A stretch of DNA of 64,000 nucleotides from Prostheceraeus crozeri (Eukaryota; Platyhelminthes; Polycladida; Euryleptidae), in NCBI GenBank assembly GCA_907163375.1, contig CAJQUW010003185.1, forward strand, positions 124,001 through 188,000, in the 5' to 3' direction. The first letter of the stretch is position 1; the number at the start of each line of letters is the position of its first letter. The translations under genes and the position numbers were made by a program. Of the stretch, positions 60,979-64,000 are shown in pieces. Under the pieces are notes generated by a model. It had not been told where the DNA came from. It saw only the letters and a program-made list of their open reading frames with translations, and did not search any database.

Positions 60979-62738
60979 ATGGCTAGCAGTAGCAGACCTA
61001 GAAGACTTTGTGCAGAACAAGCTTTGCGCGGCATCTTATCTGGTGTAGACGAAGGCGACGTAAATGAGGCCGCTGACGACGCGACAGAGTGAGTCCGATC
61101 ACATATTGACTGAGGACGGGGAGTCATCGGATAACGAAGACATTGATATCCCTGATGAATTGCCATCTGATGAATTATCATCTACAGATAATTCAAGTAC
61201 CCGTACTTTTATTGGAAGAAATGGGATGGTCTGGACTACAGCATGTCCAGTGGTACGACGAAGGCGAGCTGTTGACATTGTACGTTCCCGAGAAGGACCA
61301 AAAATGCGGACTCAAACTATTTTTGATTCCTTTCGCTTGTTTATCACTGACGAAATTGTGGAGAAAATAGTAGAATTCACAAACCTATTCGTGGCAACGT
61401 GTGATGATAGCTGTTATCTAGATAGATGGAAAGACACTTCTTCTACGAAAATTCGAGCATTCATTGGATGTATACTGTTCATTGGAGTCTTCAAGGCTCA
61501 ATACGAAAGCTACGATGAGTTGTGGTCACCAGAATACGGAAGGCCATGGCTTCAAGGAACAATGTCTCTTTTTCGCTTCAAGATGTTATTGAAATTTATC
61601 CGTTTCGATGATAAATCGACGAAAGAAGAGCGCCGACAAAGAGATAAAATGGCTCCTATTCGTGAAATTTGGGAACTACTCATCACGCGCTGCCGACTGT
61701 GCTACGTTATTGGAGTCAATGCACCATTGATGAGCAACTTGTTGCTTTCCGTGGCAGATACCCCTTTCGCGTTTATATGAGGAACAAGCCTCATAAATAT
61801 GGAATTAAGATATGGTGCTTGTGTGATGCTTATACTGCCTACGTATGCAACGCCCAGGTCTATCTATCTTGGCAAGGTAGGACATTCCTCCGAAACAGGT
61901 CAAAGTCAACGAGTTGTACTCGACTTGGCACAGCCACTTTTTCAAAGTAGTCGCAACATCACTTATGACATCTTCTTTACCTCCGTCCCTTTATCATTGA
62001 AATTGTTGGAAGAGAAGCTTACAATTCTTGGTACACTTAGAGCAAACAAGTCGGAAATTCCTCCACAATTTTTAGACAAGTCTCGGGAAGTCAATACAAC
62101 ACTATTTGGATTCACTCGTGATTTGACTTTGGCCTCTTACGTCCCGTCGAAGGGGAAAACAGTTCTCATGCTGTCAAGTTGGAATCATGACGATGACTTG
62201 TCTGACCGTGAGGACCGAAAGCCAGTGATGATCTTGGATGATTCCAAGATTCGAAACCAGTGATGATTCGACCAAGGGCGCGGTTGATACAGCTGACCAA
62301 TATATCCATACATATTCATCCGCTCGACATAACCGAGGATGGCCATGTAAACTATTTTTCAACATCGTCGACACTGCTGCCCTAAATGGTTTTATTGTGT
62401 GGACCAAGAACAACGCTGAACGGAATTCTGGCAGAAAGGACAAACGACGCTTGTACTTGCTTGAATTGGCATCATCCTTGATGCGTCCACTTGCCGTTGA
62501 AAGATCTCAAACTGCAAACATTCGGCATAACCTGAAAGAGACGATGGCAAGAATCGGCGTAGAAGTCCAACCAGTCATGGATCCGGACGACGACAGTGTG
62601 GCGGAACGTGATGTTCAACGAGGACGTTGCCATATTTGTCCACAGCGAAATCAAGTGAAGGTAAGATGCCAAATTTGTGAAAGGTTTGTGTGCCGCAACC
62701 ACTCTACTCGTCGACCACTTTGTGATATTTGCAAGTGA
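60979..62738 (+). pseudogene. piggyBac transposase, several frameshifts
   Basis: It begins MASSSRPRRLCAEQALRGIL, an acidic N-terminus normal for the family, and hits TGA at 61090. Reading resumes in another frame: DIDIPDELPSDELSS, then FIGCILFIGVFK and FIRFDDKSTKEERRQRDKM. Frames change again near 61710 (TIDEQLVAFRGRYPFR, first catalytic Asp), near 61868 (ITYDIFFTSVPL, second Asp), and in a small duplication near 62230 (KGAVDTADQYIHTYSSAR, third Asp). The C-terminal zinc-binding Cys/His domain (CHICP, CQICERFVCRNH, CDICK) is intact. About four frameshifts make it inactive, although all three catalytic Asp codons survive. Confidence 0.94.
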
Positions 62739-62988
62739 TTTTTGTGTTAAATCGTTTTGAAGGTCATGTGGCCTTGAGTGATAAGTTTTGATAAGTAACC
62801 AATAAATGCATACAACTGGATTATTTGCTTTTTTCTCTTTGTCTGGTACATATTACATTGTCAGATAACATTGGGATTTAGAATGGAGATCTATAACAGG
62901 TGTTAGAATAAAAAAATATTACCCGAGCCCAAAAGGCTCTAGCTGCAACCAATACGTAACTTTTTGTGGTGCAACGGACTAGGGTTAA

Positions 62989-63423
62989 GTAACATTCCTT
63001 ATTGTACTTCTAAATTCTACCGCTTTTTTAAATCTATAAAATACGTTTCTAAGTAATTGGAAGATGTGGAGATTTTGGCCAAATTGATGTTGAATTTGCG
63101 TTATTCTCTGCAAAAGGCAGGTATCTCTGCTTAATCAGAGCAAGTATTTTCCTCGCAAAATGGGGAATTTCCGCGGACGGATGCATGCCAATTCCTTTGC
63201 GTAAGCTGCTGTTGTCAAAGTTTCATAATTATTTCATTATAATCAACGCGTCTCATATTCAATGAGGCATTTATCTTAGCACTCGAAGACTATACTCACT
63301 TTCATTTATAATAATTGTATTTTTATCAATGTCATTCGTGAGGAAAAAAGCAAAAAGACAGCTCCCTCTAGTAGGTTGAAAGTTTTAATAGAATAGTGAA
63401 GGTAAAATATATGTACAGGCCAA
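62989..63423. other. Short non-coding stretch
   Basis: AT-rich DNA after the piggyBac element, with nothing recognised. Confidence 0.5.
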
Positions 63424-63492
63424 CGTTTCGACAGTCTCTGTCAGCGTCAAGGCGTTGTACTACGCCTTCCACTGACTGAGACTGTCGAAACG
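63424..63492. repeat. Strong hairpin with GTCGAAACG end
   Basis: CGTTTCGACAGTCTCTGTCA (63424) faces TGACTGAGACTGTCGAAACG (ending 63492). Inside, AAGGCGT..ACGCCTT extends the stem. The GTCGAAACG terminus and CTGA motif recall the ends of Penelope-like elements, but no such ORF lies adjacent. Confidence 0.7.
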
Positions 63493-63494
63493 AT

Positions 63495-63830
63495 GATTCC
63501 TTCGTCAATCGAATTTACAAGAGCCTTCGATCTAATTTCTCACAGAATCCTTCTCGAGAAAATTACGAGACAGAATATACCCTAACAGTTTATTGAATAG
63601 AAGGTTTTTATTTGAGTAACAGAAGTCAGTACACATGAATGGTGATTTAGGTCATGTTACCAGTGGGTTCCGCAAGGTTTTACGATTGACCCACTCTTTT
63701 ACATCTTTTCCAGGATTGATCTCATCGATCCAGCTACCTACATCGATCTACTCGTACTTCATCGATTGACATTTTCCGATTGTATGCCCTTCTAGCAAAG
63801 TTGCTCATCAGCGAGAACTATTAACAGCAT
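63495..63830 (+). pseudogene. LINE reverse transcriptase relic
   Basis: Translation in broken frames gives SIEFTRAFDLISHRILLEKI (compare DFSKAFDxVxHxILLxKL) and, 120 bp on, QWVPQGFTIDPLFYIFSRID (compare GVPQGTILGPLLFLIFIND). There are many stops between them, so an old fragment. Confidence 0.65.
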
Positions 63831-63914
63831 GTAAAGGCATCATTATGTCTAGACTATGCATCATCCGTGTTGTTGATCCATTTAATTTACAAGTACGTTC
63901 AGAAAGATTTATGA

Positions 63915-64000
63915 GATGGTGTCATCGCGTTCCTCATGGACCTCACTAAAGAGTACGACTGCTCCCAGTTTGAAGAAATTCACCAACGTCGCCTTTGAAT
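63915..64000 (+). pseudogene. Second LINE reverse transcriptase relic at the window edge
   Basis: AFLMDLTKEYDCSQFEEIHQ resembles the FLDLSKAFDCxxHxxL motif, giving a second copy of the same motif 400 bp after the first. It runs off the window. Confidence 0.45.

Larger units (their letters stand above)
60104..62988 (+). mobile_element. piggyBac transposon, complete ends, dead transposase
   Basis: Flanked by TTAA on both sides (60104-60107 and 62985-62988), with perfect 15-bp ends CCCTAGTCCGTTGCA (60108-60122) and TGCAACGGACTAGGG (62970-62984). A subterminal inverted segment (CTTTTGGGCTCGGGTA) follows directly on the left and about 20 bp in on the right. The body of 2877 bp includes a tandem duplication on the left, a palindromic MITE, and a transposase remnant in several frames. 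TTAA targets and CCC..GGG ends are diagnostic of piggyBac. Confidence 0.96.

Overview
The window is animal nuclear DNA, AT-rich and gene-poor. It has introns of 6-12 kb, a protocadherin gene, and a dense, mostly decayed load of transposable elements: Penelope-like, CR1/Jockey-like LINE, mariner, Tc1, piggyBac, hAT-like, foldback MITEs and tRNA-derived SINEs. This mix, with hammerhead-ribozyme repeats beside Penelope-like elements, suggests a bilaterian invertebrate, perhaps marine. The sequence alone does not fix the phylum. There are no operons, CRISPR arrays or prokaryotic signals.

One host gene can be supported: a protocadherin on the minus strand covering at least 45598 down to 16892. Exon 1 (45598-42928) carries the signal peptide, seven cadherin repeats, the membrane span and the start of the tail. 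It ends at a strong donor in phase 1. Three small cytoplasmic exons follow in compatible phase: 35226-35170 (57 nt, phase 1-1), 23452-23331 (122 nt, phase 1-0) and 16957-16892 (66 nt, phase 0-0). The introns are about 7.7, 11.7 and 6.4 kb. The stop codon and last exon were not found. Exon 4 is the least certain. A pyrimidine-rich acceptor just upstream of exon 1 suggests a further 5' non-coding exon.

The introns and the far left are full of mobile DNA. There are three foldback elements of one family (3273-3982, 18233-18871, 38404-39094) with about 0.3 kb arms and 3-bp target duplications; one has a partly matching empty site about 1 kb away. There are also three copies of a tRNA-derived SINE, a Tc1 relic, a nearly complete mariner with about 130-bp inverted repeats, and a 725-bp stretch with no C at all (37474-38198) that may be an assembly artefact.

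The right 18 kb is almost all mobile DNA. It holds a hAT-like inverted-repeat element (47468-48969) and a nested Penelope-like cluster (49073-51935). In that cluster, two element copies are each bounded by perfect inverted repeats of 42 and 46 bp containing hammerhead-like motifs. The cluster is flanked by tRNA-like/hammerhead chimeric repeats and separated by (AT)n tracts. Beyond it lie LINE fragments at 54.7, 58.7 and 63.5 kb and a complete but frameshifted piggyBac (60104-62988), whose start codon is the exact insertion site of a 234-bp palindromic MITE.

No intact autonomous element was seen, and no gene outside the protocadherin could be supported.
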